Positions 1 to 6,343 of a DNA stretch of 14,997 nucleotides are shown here, in pieces (the stretch's first letter is position 1; every line of letters starts with the position of its first letter). The notes below the pieces were generated by a model. The model was given only the letters and a program-made list of their open reading frames with translations, was not told where the DNA came from and made no database searches. The position numbers were made by a program, and so were the translations under genes. The stretch lies in NCBI GenBank assembly GCA_945877045.1, contig CAMCQW010000017.1, positions 1 to 14,997 of the forward strand, in the 5' to 3' direction. Source of the DNA: Chryseobacterium gleum (GTDB lineage: Bacteria; Bacteroidota; Bacteroidia; Flavobacteriales_D; Crocinitomicaceae).

Positions 1-57
1 TTTTATATAGTCTTTTTGACACTAAAAATTCTTTTTAACCCTTAAATTAATTTAATT

Positions 58-798
58 ATGAAAAAAACATTTACACTTATTGCTTCTATGTTTATAGGAG
101 TTTTGGCATTCGCTAGCACAATCGTGACTTTTCAGGTAGATGTCACTAACTATGTTGCTGGAGGAGCAATTATCGATGGTTCTGGTATTCGAATTGCTGG
201 TAATTTTTCTGGCAATAATGCTTCTGCTAATGGAGGTCCTATGGCTGATAATTCACCATCGGCTGCTACTTCTGCCATGACAGATATCGGAAATAATATT
301 TGGCAAATTGTGGTTACATTTCCTACTGCTGGCGGAAACCTATCTTATAAGTTTGTAAATGGTAACTGGGGTATGAGTGAGGGTACAGATCCAATGAGTT
401 CTATCGTTTCTGGTGGTTGTGGTGTAGCTGATGGCAATGGATTCATATTACGCACTTACGTTATCCCAAGCGTTGCAACTACTGTTCGTTATTGTTGGGA
501 CAAGTGTTTGTACGCATGCAACGGAAGTGGAGCAAGTCTTACTGAAGGCACTATCTCTAATTTAGTGGTTTCACCAAATCCTGCTGCTGATTTAGCTACG
601 TTTGCATTTGAAACGACTGAAAAAAATGCGACCGTTACTTTATTTGATCTTTCAGGTAAAGCAGTAGTTGAGCAAACTGCCGTTATAGGTGCATCTAATC
701 AAATTGAGGTGAATATAGCTAATTTAATGGCTGGTTATTATATCTATTCAGTGAAAGCTGGAAATGATGTTATTACAGGTAAATTAATGAAGAAATAA
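58..798 (+). CDS. Secreted protein with carbohydrate-binding-like domain and type IX secretion sorting domain
   Basis: A 246-residue protein, probably exported through Sec and then the type IX secretion system to the cell surface or medium. Residues 1-20 form a signal peptide (KK, then a hydrophobic stretch ending in AFAS). Residues about 22-155 resemble the small beta-sandwich module common in Bacteroidota surface proteins: a VTFQVDVTN start, IRIAGNFSG, a W-containing strand and SYKFVNGNWG. Cysteines at 121, 146, 150 and 154 could form disulfides. I infer a starch- or glycan-binding fold by resemblance only. Residues about 166-246 are a type A sorting domain (VVSPNPA, then TVTLFDLSGK, then MAGYYIYSVKAG, ending KLMKK). 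There is no catalytic domain, so it is more likely a binding or structural protein than an enzyme. A strong terminator follows 21 nt after the stop, so it is probably the last or only gene of its transcript. The sorting tail is secure; the ligand is unknown. Confidence 0.85.
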   Translation: MKKTFTLIASMFIGVLAFASTIVTFQVDVTNYVAGGAIIDGSGIRIAGNFSGNNASANGGPMADNSPSAATSAMTDIGNNIWQIVVTFPTAGGNLSYKFVNGNWGMSEGTDPMSSIVSGGCGVADGNGFILRTYVIPSVATTVRYCWDKCLYACNGSGASLTEGTISNLVVSPNPAADLATFAFETTEKNATVTLFDLSGKAVVEQTAVIGASNQIEVNIANLMAGYYIYSVKAGNDVITGKLMKK

Positions 799-819
799 TC
801 TTTGTTATTCTTTTTATTT

Positions 820-849
820 AAGCCTATGCGAAAGTATGGGCTTTTTTTT
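820..849 (+). terminator. Rho-independent terminator after the secreted-protein gene
   Basis: The arms AAGCCTATGC (820-829) and GTATGGGCTT (834-843) pair over 10 bp with two G-T wobbles, closed by a GAAA tetraloop (830-833). Eight T residues run from 842 to 849, the first two inside the stem. It lies between two convergent genes but has no T tract on the minus strand, so it should serve only the plus-strand gene. Confidence 0.88.
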
Positions 850-897
850 CGCCCTACTATAAATTGCTATATTGCAATAAAACAATAGATGAAGTGG

Positions 898-2502
898 TTA
901 AGTTTTCTTTTTGAATATTCTCACGAGTATTAGTACAACAAGTACTAGCGAAAGGCCAATACTAATAATGCCTATATAATCTCCGTTTTTTGCATAAAAA
1001 GTAGTGCTATTCATCAATGGAATTGTTGCTTTTATTACGGCAGCTTCGGAAAAATTACTTGAACGTAAAACTTCTCCACGCTCATTTATGATTCCACTTC
1101 TCCCTGTATTAGCACACCGCACAATATAACGCCTGTTTTCAATTGCTCGTAATTGGGCAAAGCTAAAATGTTGGCGATATCCAGGTGTATCTCCCCACCA
1201 ATCGTCATTGGTCAGTATGCTAATGAATTGTGCATCTTGTCGGATTTGACCTGTTACAAAGTCACCATAGATTGATTCATAACAAATTAACGCGCCTATT
1301 TTTATATCATCAACGTTAAATATTTTTGCGTGTGGCTCAATCCCTAGCGAGCCAGATGTCCCACCGTTTTGGATGGCAAAGTCTTCCAGAAAAGGAAATA
1401 GTGAAGAAAAAGGTATTTTTTCGACTCCCAAAACAAGTTTCGATTTATGAATATAGGAGGCCCGTTTATTTTGCTCCATTAGCAAAGAGGAATTGTACGA
1501 TTCGTAATACCCAAATCCGTTTGGAATTGCTCTTGAGGCATTAGAGTTTTTCTTGCTAAATAATTTATACGTAGAAGCGCCAATCAATATAGAAAGCCTT
1601 TTGTTTGGAATTAATAGCTTTGTTTCAAGAAGTCGCAAAATAGGATCGTTTTTCGAATCGTCTTCGTTAAATCCACTGCTAATAGACGTCTCTGGGCCCA
1701 AAACAAGTGCTGTGTTTTGAGTAATTTTTTGATTTGCTAATCCTATGAGTTTTTCTATTTGATCTTCGCAAGTGAAATCCTCGCTAAACTTTTCTTGATA
1801 AGCATCGATGTTTGGCTGAACAAGAACCACTTCGTAGTCATTGTTTTTATTAATTTTTTGTGGGGATTTTAATAACATGGCTGTTGATAACACTATCGGT
1901 AAAGCGATAGAGAGCGATAGGCTAATTATTGCGTATTTATTTATTTTCTTCTCTTTTCTGTTTTTGATTAGCCGATAAACTAAAATATTGACCATTAAGA
2001 CCCAAAGTGAACCGCCCAGCACTCCTGTGATTTCATACCATTGGACAATGTGGGGTCTGATTGAGAAAAAGTTCCCCATCGTCAACCAAGGGTGCGATAA
2101 TTCCCAATTATAATGGAGGTATTCAAAGCTTATCCAAACCACGATCAAGCTCCAAACGCCTATTTTTTCTGGTAGTCTTTTTTTAATCAGATGATAGATC
2201 AAAAAAGTTAATGCCATTAACAAGGAGTTGAAGATAAAAGCCATTATTGCCCCTCCTTCGTCGGCGATCCAGATCCACCAAGTTGTTCCGATGTTAAAAA
2301 GTATAAAGACTAAATAGGCATGAATAAAAACGTGAATGGCTTTTTTATTATTTTCGATTAGATTTTGCTCTACAAGTAAGAGTGGAACCCAAGCAATAAA
2401 AACAAGTGGTGTGATACTCCCCGTAAATGGAAAGGCTAGTGTGAAAAGTAAGCCTGATAAAATAGATAAAAGATAACGTTTGCCTATGGATAATTTAAAC
2501 AT
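898..2502 (-). CDS. lnt: Apolipoprotein N-acyltransferase
   Basis: Lnt is an inner-membrane enzyme that adds the third acyl chain to the N-terminal cysteine of lipoproteins, using phospholipid as donor. With the ATG start at 2502 the protein has 534 residues, close to the E. coli length. The first ~210 residues contain several membrane helices. A nitrilase-fold (CN_hydrolase) domain follows at about 224-490, and a last helix lies at 508-530. The expected Glu-Lys-Cys triad is visible: E271 in LGPETS, K353 in YIHKSKLV and C407 in ALICYES. The conserved NDDWWGD (432-438) and the AQLRAIENRR segment are also present. A TTG two codons upstream (2508) is possible, but ATG is preferred. The gene lies directly downstream of rplU-rpmA, with a terminator in between. 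Confidence 0.95.
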   Translation of the reverse strand: MFKLSIGKRYLLSILSGLLFTLAFPFTGSITPLVFIAWVPLLLVEQNLIENNKKAIHVFIHAYLVFILFNIGTTWWIWIADEGGAIMAFIFNSLLMALTFLIYHLIKKRLPEKIGVWSLIVVWISFEYLHYNWELSHPWLTMGNFFSIRPHIVQWYEITGVLGGSLWVLMVNILVYRLIKNRKEKKINKYAIISLSLSIALPIVLSTAMLLKSPQKINKNNDYEVVLVQPNIDAYQEKFSEDFTCEDQIEKLIGLANQKITQNTALVLGPETSISSGFNEDDSKNDPILRLLETKLLIPNKRLSILIGASTYKLFSKKNSNASRAIPNGFGYYESYNSSLLMEQNKRASYIHKSKLVLGVEKIPFSSLFPFLEDFAIQNGGTSGSLGIEPHAKIFNVDDIKIGALICYESIYGDFVTGQIRQDAQFISILTNDDWWGDTPGYRQHFSFAQLRAIENRRYIVRCANTGRSGIINERGEVLRSSNFSEAAVIKATIPLMNSTTFYAKNGDYIGIISIGLSLVLVVLILVRIFKKKT

Positions 2503-2521
2503 GTTCAAATGTACTAAATAT

Positions 2522-2554
2522 CAAAAAAAAAGGGTCGAGATTATCGACCCTTTT
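2522..2554 (-). terminator. Rho-independent terminator between rpmA and lnt
   Basis: An 11-bp perfect stem, read on the minus strand as AAAAGGGTCGA, loop TAATC, TCGACCCTTTT, is followed by more T residues (the A run at 2523-2531 on plus). It sits just after the rpmA stop and ends about 20 nt before the lnt ATG. It should end most rplU-rpmA transcripts and leave lnt to read-through or another promoter. Confidence 0.85.
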
Positions 2555-2572
2555 AATAATAAATTAATTTTC

Positions 2573-3013
2573 TTATGATTCAGAAGTTTCTTCGTTTTCT
2601 TCAGTTGCTGTGTTTTCAGGAATTTCAGGAACTTCCGTAGTTTCAGGAGCCACGGCGTTTTCAATTGCATCTACTGCTACAGTAGTTTCTTCTGTACTCG
2701 CTACTTTTTTAGCTTTCACTACTTTTTTAACTTCCACCGTTTCAATTGCTTCAGGGATTTCAAAAGGAATAATAGAGACAAATGAACGATTGTTTTTCTT
2801 TCTTTTAAATGCGACAAGTCCAGGTGTTAATGCAAATAAGGTATGGTCTTTACCGATACCAACATTATCTCCTGCATGGTGGTGAGTACCTCGCTGACGA
2901 ACAATGATATTTCCAGCGATAGCTGCTTGTCCTCCAAATATTTTTACGCCTAAGCGTTTGCTATGTGATTCGCGTCCGTTCTTCGAACTACCTGCGCCTT
3001 TTTTATGTGCCAT
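2573..3013 (-). CDS. rpmA: 50S ribosomal protein L27 (bL27) with acidic C-terminal extension
   Basis: L27 is a large-subunit protein whose N-terminal tail reaches the peptidyl transferase centre. Residues 1-84 are a full ordinary L27: MAHKKGAGSSKNGRES at the start, then RLGVKIFGGQ, RQRGTHHHAG and a FALTPGLVAFKRKK end. The protein starts directly with MAHKKG, so it lacks the cleaved N-terminal extension known in Firmicutes. Residues 85-146 are unusual: a low-complexity tail with a short basic patch (KKVVKAKK, 96-103), then about 40 residues rich in Glu, Thr, Val, Ala and Pro, ending EETSES. Typical L27 is about 85-95 residues. The reading frame is uninterrupted, so the tail is a genuine extension. 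The gene lies 36 nt after rplU and is followed by a terminator. Confidence 0.96.
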   Translation of the reverse strand: MAHKKGAGSSKNGRESHSKRLGVKIFGGQAAIAGNIIVRQRGTHHHAGDNVGIGKDHTLFALTPGLVAFKRKKNNRSFVSIIPFEIPEAIETVEVKKVVKAKKVASTEETTVAVDAIENAVAPETTEVPEIPENTATEENEETSES

Positions 3014-3049
3014 TTTATACTTTTTTAATTCCCTTAGGAATATTAATGC

Positions 3050-3361
3050 TTATCCTTTAATGTCTGTAATTTGAATAGAAGTAAATTGTTGCCTATGGCC
3101 ATTCTTTTTCTTGTATCCTTTTCGTCGCTTCTTCTTGAAAACAATTACTTTATCACCTTTCACGTGACTAATTACTTCTGCGGTGACTTTTGCACCGTCT
3201 ATAGCTGGGGCGCCAACGTTGATTTTGCCATCATTGTCTATCAATAAAACATGGTCAAATGTTACCTTTGAACCACATTCTTCTGCTAAACGATGAACAA
3301 AAACTTTTTGGTCTTTTTGCACTTTAAATTGCTGCCCGGCTATTTCTACTATTGCGTACAT
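3050..3361 (-). CDS. rplU: 50S ribosomal protein L21 (bL21)
   Basis: This large-subunit protein binds 23S rRNA. The 103-residue length matches the family. Its signatures are MYAIVEIAGQQFKV at the N-terminus, the central INVGAPAIDGAKVTAEV segment, and the basic FKKKRRKGYKKKNGHRQQ stretch near the C-terminus that contacts rRNA. It is the first gene of the rplU-rpmA pair, the standard arrangement in bacteria. A Bacteroidota-type promoter ends 41 nt upstream of the ATG. Confidence 0.97.
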   Translation of the reverse strand: MYAIVEIAGQQFKVQKDQKVFVHRLAEECGSKVTFDHVLLIDNDGKINVGAPAIDGAKVTAEVISHVKGDKVIVFKKKRRKGYKKKNGHRQQFTSIQITDIKG

Positions 3362-3401
3362 TTAGCGTTTTTTTAAGTTTAAATTCAATTTTTTAGGATT
3401 G

Positions 3402-3432
3402 CAAAGATAAGATATAATTCGTGATTCACAAA
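3402..3432 (-). promoter_or_regulatory. Bacteroidota-type promoter for rplU-rpmA
   Basis: Read on the minus strand, TTTG (3432-3429) is followed by a 19-nt spacer and TATCTTTG (3409-3402). This matches the known -33 TTTG / -7 TAnnTTTG consensus of the phylum's main sigma factor with normal spacing. The start of transcription should lie a few bases further on, giving an rplU leader of roughly 35 nt. The -33 element directly abuts the stop codon of the upstream transporter gene. Confidence 0.75.
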
Positions 3433-4380
3433 TTATTTTAGCAATTCTTTCATCTTTAAAAAGACCTGTTGGCCATAATTAACAATAAAGACACCTAATA
3501 AGACGATTACCATCGCTCCGACTTGGTTGTACGTGATTTCTTCTGAAAATGAAAGGCCAATTAGAACAGCAACTATTGGAATTAAATAAGTAACGCTACT
3601 CGCAAATAAAGCGGATGATTTTTTGATGATCCCGTTAAATAGAAATACGGCCATCGCAGTTCCAATGATCCCTAAAATACTAATGTATAGAAATGCAGGG
3701 CCGGCGGCAGGATTTGTGAACATTACGGCAGGTGTTTGGAAATAGAAAAAAGCAAATGCACTTGGAATTAATATACTCGCGAAGGAGAGCGATGTTATTT
3801 CTATAGAGGTGAAGCCTGCCAATTTGTGCTTAATCAAATTTAAGCTGATACCATATAATAAAGTGGCAATAATAACGGCTATGATTTGTTCCATGTTGCC
3901 AGTGAAGGAGGTTGACTTCCCAAGGATTACTAGTAGAAAAATTCCTACTGTGCCAATAGCAGCGCCAATTACTTGAAATAATTTTGCCTTGATTTGAAAC
4001 AAGAGCACCCCAACTAATAAGGTAAAGATGGGGGTAAAACTATTTAGCATCCCTGCAAGACCAGAGGAGATGCCTGTTTCGGCATAGGTAAACAAAAATG
4101 CGGGAATAAGATTTCCACTTAGACCAACGCTTAAAAAACGCCAGGCGTTTTTTCGATGGAATAATTTTTTTAAGGATGGTATTGCAAAGGGAAAGAGTAC
4201 AAGAGCAGCTAGTAATATTCGCGTAGAAGCTACTTGTGGCGGGGAGAATATAGCTTCGCCTGACGACGTAAACATTCCCTTTTTCATTAGGATAAAAGAA
4301 CTTCCCCAAATACAAGCTAGTAAAAGTAAAAGTAGCCAGCTCTTTAAATTTTGTTTCACGGCACAAAAATAAGCATTCAA
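3433..4380 (-). CDS. EamA/DMT-family transporter
   Basis: A 315-residue inner-membrane protein of the drug/metabolite transporter superfamily. It shows about ten hydrophobic helices in two EamA repeats (about 14-150 and 165-303). Typical features are the first helix with CIWGSSF, TYAETGISSGLAGMLNSFTP in the first repeat, and SSVTYLIPIVAVLIGLSFSEE in the second. Family members export amino acids, sugars or other metabolites; the substrate cannot be read from the sequence. The start is ATG at 4380. A GTG seven codons later (4359) would give the family-like start KQNLKSWLL and cannot be excluded. The gene diverges from the dcw operon and has a doubled MraZ-like box 22-39 nt upstream of its ATG. 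Confidence 0.85.
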   Translation of the reverse strand: MNAYFCAVKQNLKSWLLLLLLACIWGSSFILMKKGMFTSSGEAIFSPPQVASTRILLAALVLFPFAIPSLKKLFHRKNAWRFLSVGLSGNLIPAFLFTYAETGISSGLAGMLNSFTPIFTLLVGVLLFQIKAKLFQVIGAAIGTVGIFLLVILGKSTSFTGNMEQIIAVIIATLLYGISLNLIKHKLAGFTSIEITSLSFASILIPSAFAFFYFQTPAVMFTNPAAGPAFLYISILGIIGTAMAVFLFNGIIKKSSALFASSVTYLIPIVAVLIGLSFSEEITYNQVGAMVIVLLGVFIVNYGQQVFLKMKELLK

Positions 4381-4401
4381 AAACGAAGTTGTTTATATTT
4401 T

Positions 4402-4419
4402 TTTACCACTTTTTACCAC
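4402..4419 (-). promoter_or_regulatory. Candidate MraZ box, copy facing the transporter gene
   Basis: On the minus strand this reads GTGGTAAAAAGTGGTAAA, two GTGG units with a 10-nt period. It is an exact inverted copy of the site at 4524-4541. The decamer TTTTACCACT occurs twice in a row on plus (4401-4420), and weaker TAAAA-like decamers flank it. MraZ is known to bind tandem GTGG/TGGG-type repeats upstream of mraZ. Control of the transporter is my inference. Confidence 0.5.
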
Positions 4420-4523
4420 TTTTTATAAAGTCTTTATTTTAAAGGTTATAAGCGGTGATTACTTCGTCTTTTGAAACAAAATTTAGCTCTTTGCGTTAGA
4501 AGTTTTCAACAATTTATAAATCT

Positions 4524-4541
4524 GTGGTAAAAAGTGGTAAA
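4524..4541 (+). promoter_or_regulatory. Candidate MraZ box upstream of mraZ
   Basis: GTGGTAAAAAGTGGTAAA carries two GTGG units at a 10-nt period, one helical turn apart, 31-48 nt before the mraZ ATG. Tandem GTGG/TGGG repeats in front of mraZ are the known binding site by which MraZ represses its own operon in E. coli and acts on dcw genes in other bacteria. Only two clear units are visible here. Confidence 0.65.
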
Positions 4542-4571
4542 TATCCATTATTTTTACCCATTATTAAAGTT

Positions 4572-5030
4572 ATGGCAGGATTAGTAGGTGAATTTGAAGT
4601 GAAATTGGACGATAAGGGCCGATTTTTATTTCCTTCCGGACTCCGGAAGCAGTTGCCTGCTGCGTCCCAAAGAGATTTTATGCTCAACAAAGGATTTGAG
4701 AATTGTTTAACGATTTATCCAATGACCGAATGGGAAAGGATAAGCGAGAAACTTTCCAAAATGAATTTGTTTAAACCAAAAAACAGGATGTTTTATCGTT
4801 TGTTCCATCAAGGAGCAAAATTGATAAGCCTGGACAATGCCGGAAGGGTATTGGTGCCCGCTTCTCACATGGAGCGCGCAGGTTTGCGTCAAGAAGTGAT
4901 GTTAATCGCTTATAATGACAGGGTTGAAATTTGGGACAAGTCCAATTACTTCGAGATGATCGAAGGAAACATAACGAATTTCGCTGATCTAGCGGATGAA
5001 GTAATGGGTGACTTGGATAATGGTGAGTAG
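4572..5030 (+). CDS. mraZ: Transcriptional regulator MraZ
   Basis: MraZ is a ring-forming DNA-binding protein with two AbrB-like (SpoVT) half-domains, and the usual first gene of the dcw cluster. The 152-residue protein shows both signature motifs: DDKGRFLFPSGLR (13-25) and LDNAGRVLVPASH (87-99). The start is placed at the ATG opening MAGLVGEFEVKLDDKGR. An in-frame GTG at 4524 would add 16 residues but lies on the proposed operator and gives no MraZ-like sequence. The 3' end overlaps rsmH by 11 nt. The tandem GTGG boxes upstream suggest autoregulation. Confidence 0.93.
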   Translation: MAGLVGEFEVKLDDKGRFLFPSGLRKQLPAASQRDFMLNKGFENCLTIYPMTEWERISEKLSKMNLFKPKNRMFYRLFHQGAKLISLDNAGRVLVPASHMERAGLRQEVMLIAYNDRVEIWDKSNYFEMIEGNITNFADLADEVMGDLDNGE

Positions 5031-5937
5031 TACCAATTACCACATACCAGTTTTGCTGCAGGAATGCATGGAAGGTTTAGATATCAAACCTCATGGCACG
5101 TATGTAGATGCTACTTTTGGTGGCGGTGGTCATGCCCGAAAAATATTTGAAAAACTTAACGATAAAGGCACATTATTCGGTGTTGATCAAGATGAAGATG
5201 CACTTGAGAATAGCTGGATTGCTCCAAATTTCCACTTTGTAAAAAGTAATTTTCGGTTTATTGAAAATCATTTAGGTCTTCATGGCATCCAAAAAATTGA
5301 TGGCTTATTGGCTGATTTAGGTGTTTCATCGCATCAATTTGATGTTCCTCTGAGGGGTTTCTCTTTAAGGGTTAGTGCTCCATTAGATATGCGAATGAAT
5401 AGAATTGGCGCTATCACAGCGGCGGATATTTTAAATGATACGGCTGAAAATGACCTGTATCTTCTATTTAGATCCTATTCTGATATTTTACACCTGGGAA
5501 AGCTAATCACTAATATTTTGCGATTTAGAATGTCAAAGCCTTTCGAAACAACGAAGGAATTAGTTGACGTTGCCTTGTTGTCTGCCCCAAAAGGAAAGGA
5601 AAACAAATATTTAGCACAGGTTTTTCAGGCCTTGAGAATTGAAGTGAATCAAGAATTAGATGCCCTAAAAGACTTGTTAGAACAAGCAACTAAAATCCTA
5701 AAGCCTGGTGGTCGTTTGGTGGTGATGTCGTATCATTCCCTTGAAGATAGAATTGTAAAAAACTATATGAAGCGTGGTGCTTTTGATGGTAAAATAGAAA
5801 AAGATTTTTTTGGAAATGTATTAAAACCTTTTACCGAAATAACACGCCATCCGATTGTTCCCGGTGAAGATGAAATTGAGATTAATTCCAGATCTAGAAG
5901 TGCTAAACTTAGAATTGCCGTTAGAAATGAAGGATAA
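5020..5937 (+). CDS. rsmH: 16S rRNA (cytosine(1402)-N(4))-methyltransferase
   Basis: RsmH (formerly MraW) uses S-adenosylmethionine to methylate C1402 in the ribosomal P site. From the ATG at 5020 it has 305 residues, near the usual 310. The SAM-binding region is visible as YVDATFGGGGHARKI (28-42) and FGVDQDEDA (53-61). LLADLGVSSHQFD (96-108), ALRIEVNQEL (204-213) and VVMSYHSLEDRIVK (234-247) follow. The C-terminus has the conserved SRSRSAKLR (290-298). In the RGFS...PLDMRM segment (112-126) it has RVSAP, where I recall an Asp-containing sequence in many family members; the effect is unknown. The start lies inside mraZ, and a GTG upstream at 5008 is less likely. The end overlaps the ftsL-like gene by 11 nt. 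Confidence 0.95.
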   Translation: MVSSTNYHIPVLLQECMEGLDIKPHGTYVDATFGGGGHARKIFEKLNDKGTLFGVDQDEDALENSWIAPNFHFVKSNFRFIENHLGLHGIQKIDGLLADLGVSSHQFDVPLRGFSLRVSAPLDMRMNRIGAITAADILNDTAENDLYLLFRSYSDILHLGKLITNILRFRMSKPFETTKELVDVALLSAPKGKENKYLAQVFQALRIEVNQELDALKDLLEQATKILKPGGRLVVMSYHSLEDRIVKNYMKRGAFDGKIEKDFFGNVLKPFTEITRHPIVPGEDEIEINSRSRSAKLRIAVRNEG

Positions 5938-6343
5938 CGAATACATAGAAAATGGCCCACAAGATGATAGTGGGATGAAGAAAGAAAGCGCTAAAAAAGC
6001 ACCGTCTAATGGCAAGGTGAAAACGAGTGCTTTTAATCAAATATTGAATGGTGAGTTTTTAACGAAAGATTTTGTACTCAATAATCTCAACTATATCTTC
6101 TTCATCTTTTTACTCTTGATGCTTCTTGTCGCTAAGGGGTATTATGTTAAACAAGTTATAGATGAAACAAATGAAACTCAAATACAACTAGATCAAAATA
6201 CCGCAGATTATATTGAGGCTAAAACAACAATCGAAGCGATTACGGAGAGGAATTTATTGGTTTTTAAACTGCAAAAAAGAGAGTTGATGGAATCTCAAAA
6301 AGCAACAAAAGTAATACGTTTAAAAAAGGAGAAAAGTGAGTAA
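5927..6343 (+). CDS. ftsL: FtsL-like cell division protein
   Basis: A 138-residue single-pass membrane protein in the position where Bacteroidota carry their divergent FtsL. Residues 1-50 are a charged cytoplasmic tail. A strongly hydrophobic helix spans about 56-72 (YIFFIFLLLMLLVAKGYYV). A Glu/Thr/Gln-rich periplasmic segment of about 75-125 has coiled-coil character, and the protein ends in a basic KVIRLKKEKSE. FtsL normally links the FtsQ/FtsB complex to FtsW-FtsI and helps activate septal synthesis. Sequence identity within the family is low, so the call rests on topology, size and location directly before ftsI. The start ATG (5927) lies inside rsmH; in-frame codons further upstream would encode residues with no membrane-protein role and are not used. 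Confidence 0.75.
   Translation: MKDNEYIENGPQDDSGMKKESAKKAPSNGKVKTSAFNQILNGEFLTKDFVLNNLNYIFFIFLLLMLLVAKGYYVKQVIDETNETQIQLDQNTADYIEAKTTIEAITERNLLVFKLQKRELMESQKATKVIRLKKEKSE

Noticed and set aside
860..886. Small palindrome TTGCAATATAGCAA after lnt as a terminator
   Set aside because: Only a 4-bp stem and no T tract on the minus strand.
2506..2508. TTG start for lnt
   Set aside because: It lies two codons before an ATG that gives an equally good N-terminus; ATG is the more usual choice.
2506..2513. TACATTTG on the minus strand just before lnt, matching TAnnTTTG
   Set aside because: It ends 3 nt before the ATG, so transcription would begin after the start codon, and no -33 box lies at the right distance.
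4040..4366. Open frames of 60-108 residues lying inside known genes, such as this one within the transporter gene
   Set aside because: They are fully contained in well-supported genes in other frames and show no recognisable domain or independent start context.
4364..4371. TATTTTTG on the minus strand near the transporter start, matching TAnnTTTG
   Set aside because: No TTTG or TTG at 17-23 nt upstream, and it lies inside the coding region if the ATG at 4380 is used.
4463..4493. Possible mraZ promoter: TTCG, 19 nt, GCTCTTTG
   Set aside because: Only the TTTG half of the -7 box matches and the required TA is missing at its place; the -33 box has one mismatch. Too weak to list as a feature.
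4524..4571. GTG start giving mraZ 16 more residues
   Set aside because: The extra residues do not resemble any MraZ start and the codons coincide with the tandem GTGG boxes; the ATG at 4572 gives the normal N-terminus.
5008..5019. GTG start adding four residues to rsmH
   Set aside because: The ATG at 5020 gives a family-like start and a shorter overlap with mraZ.
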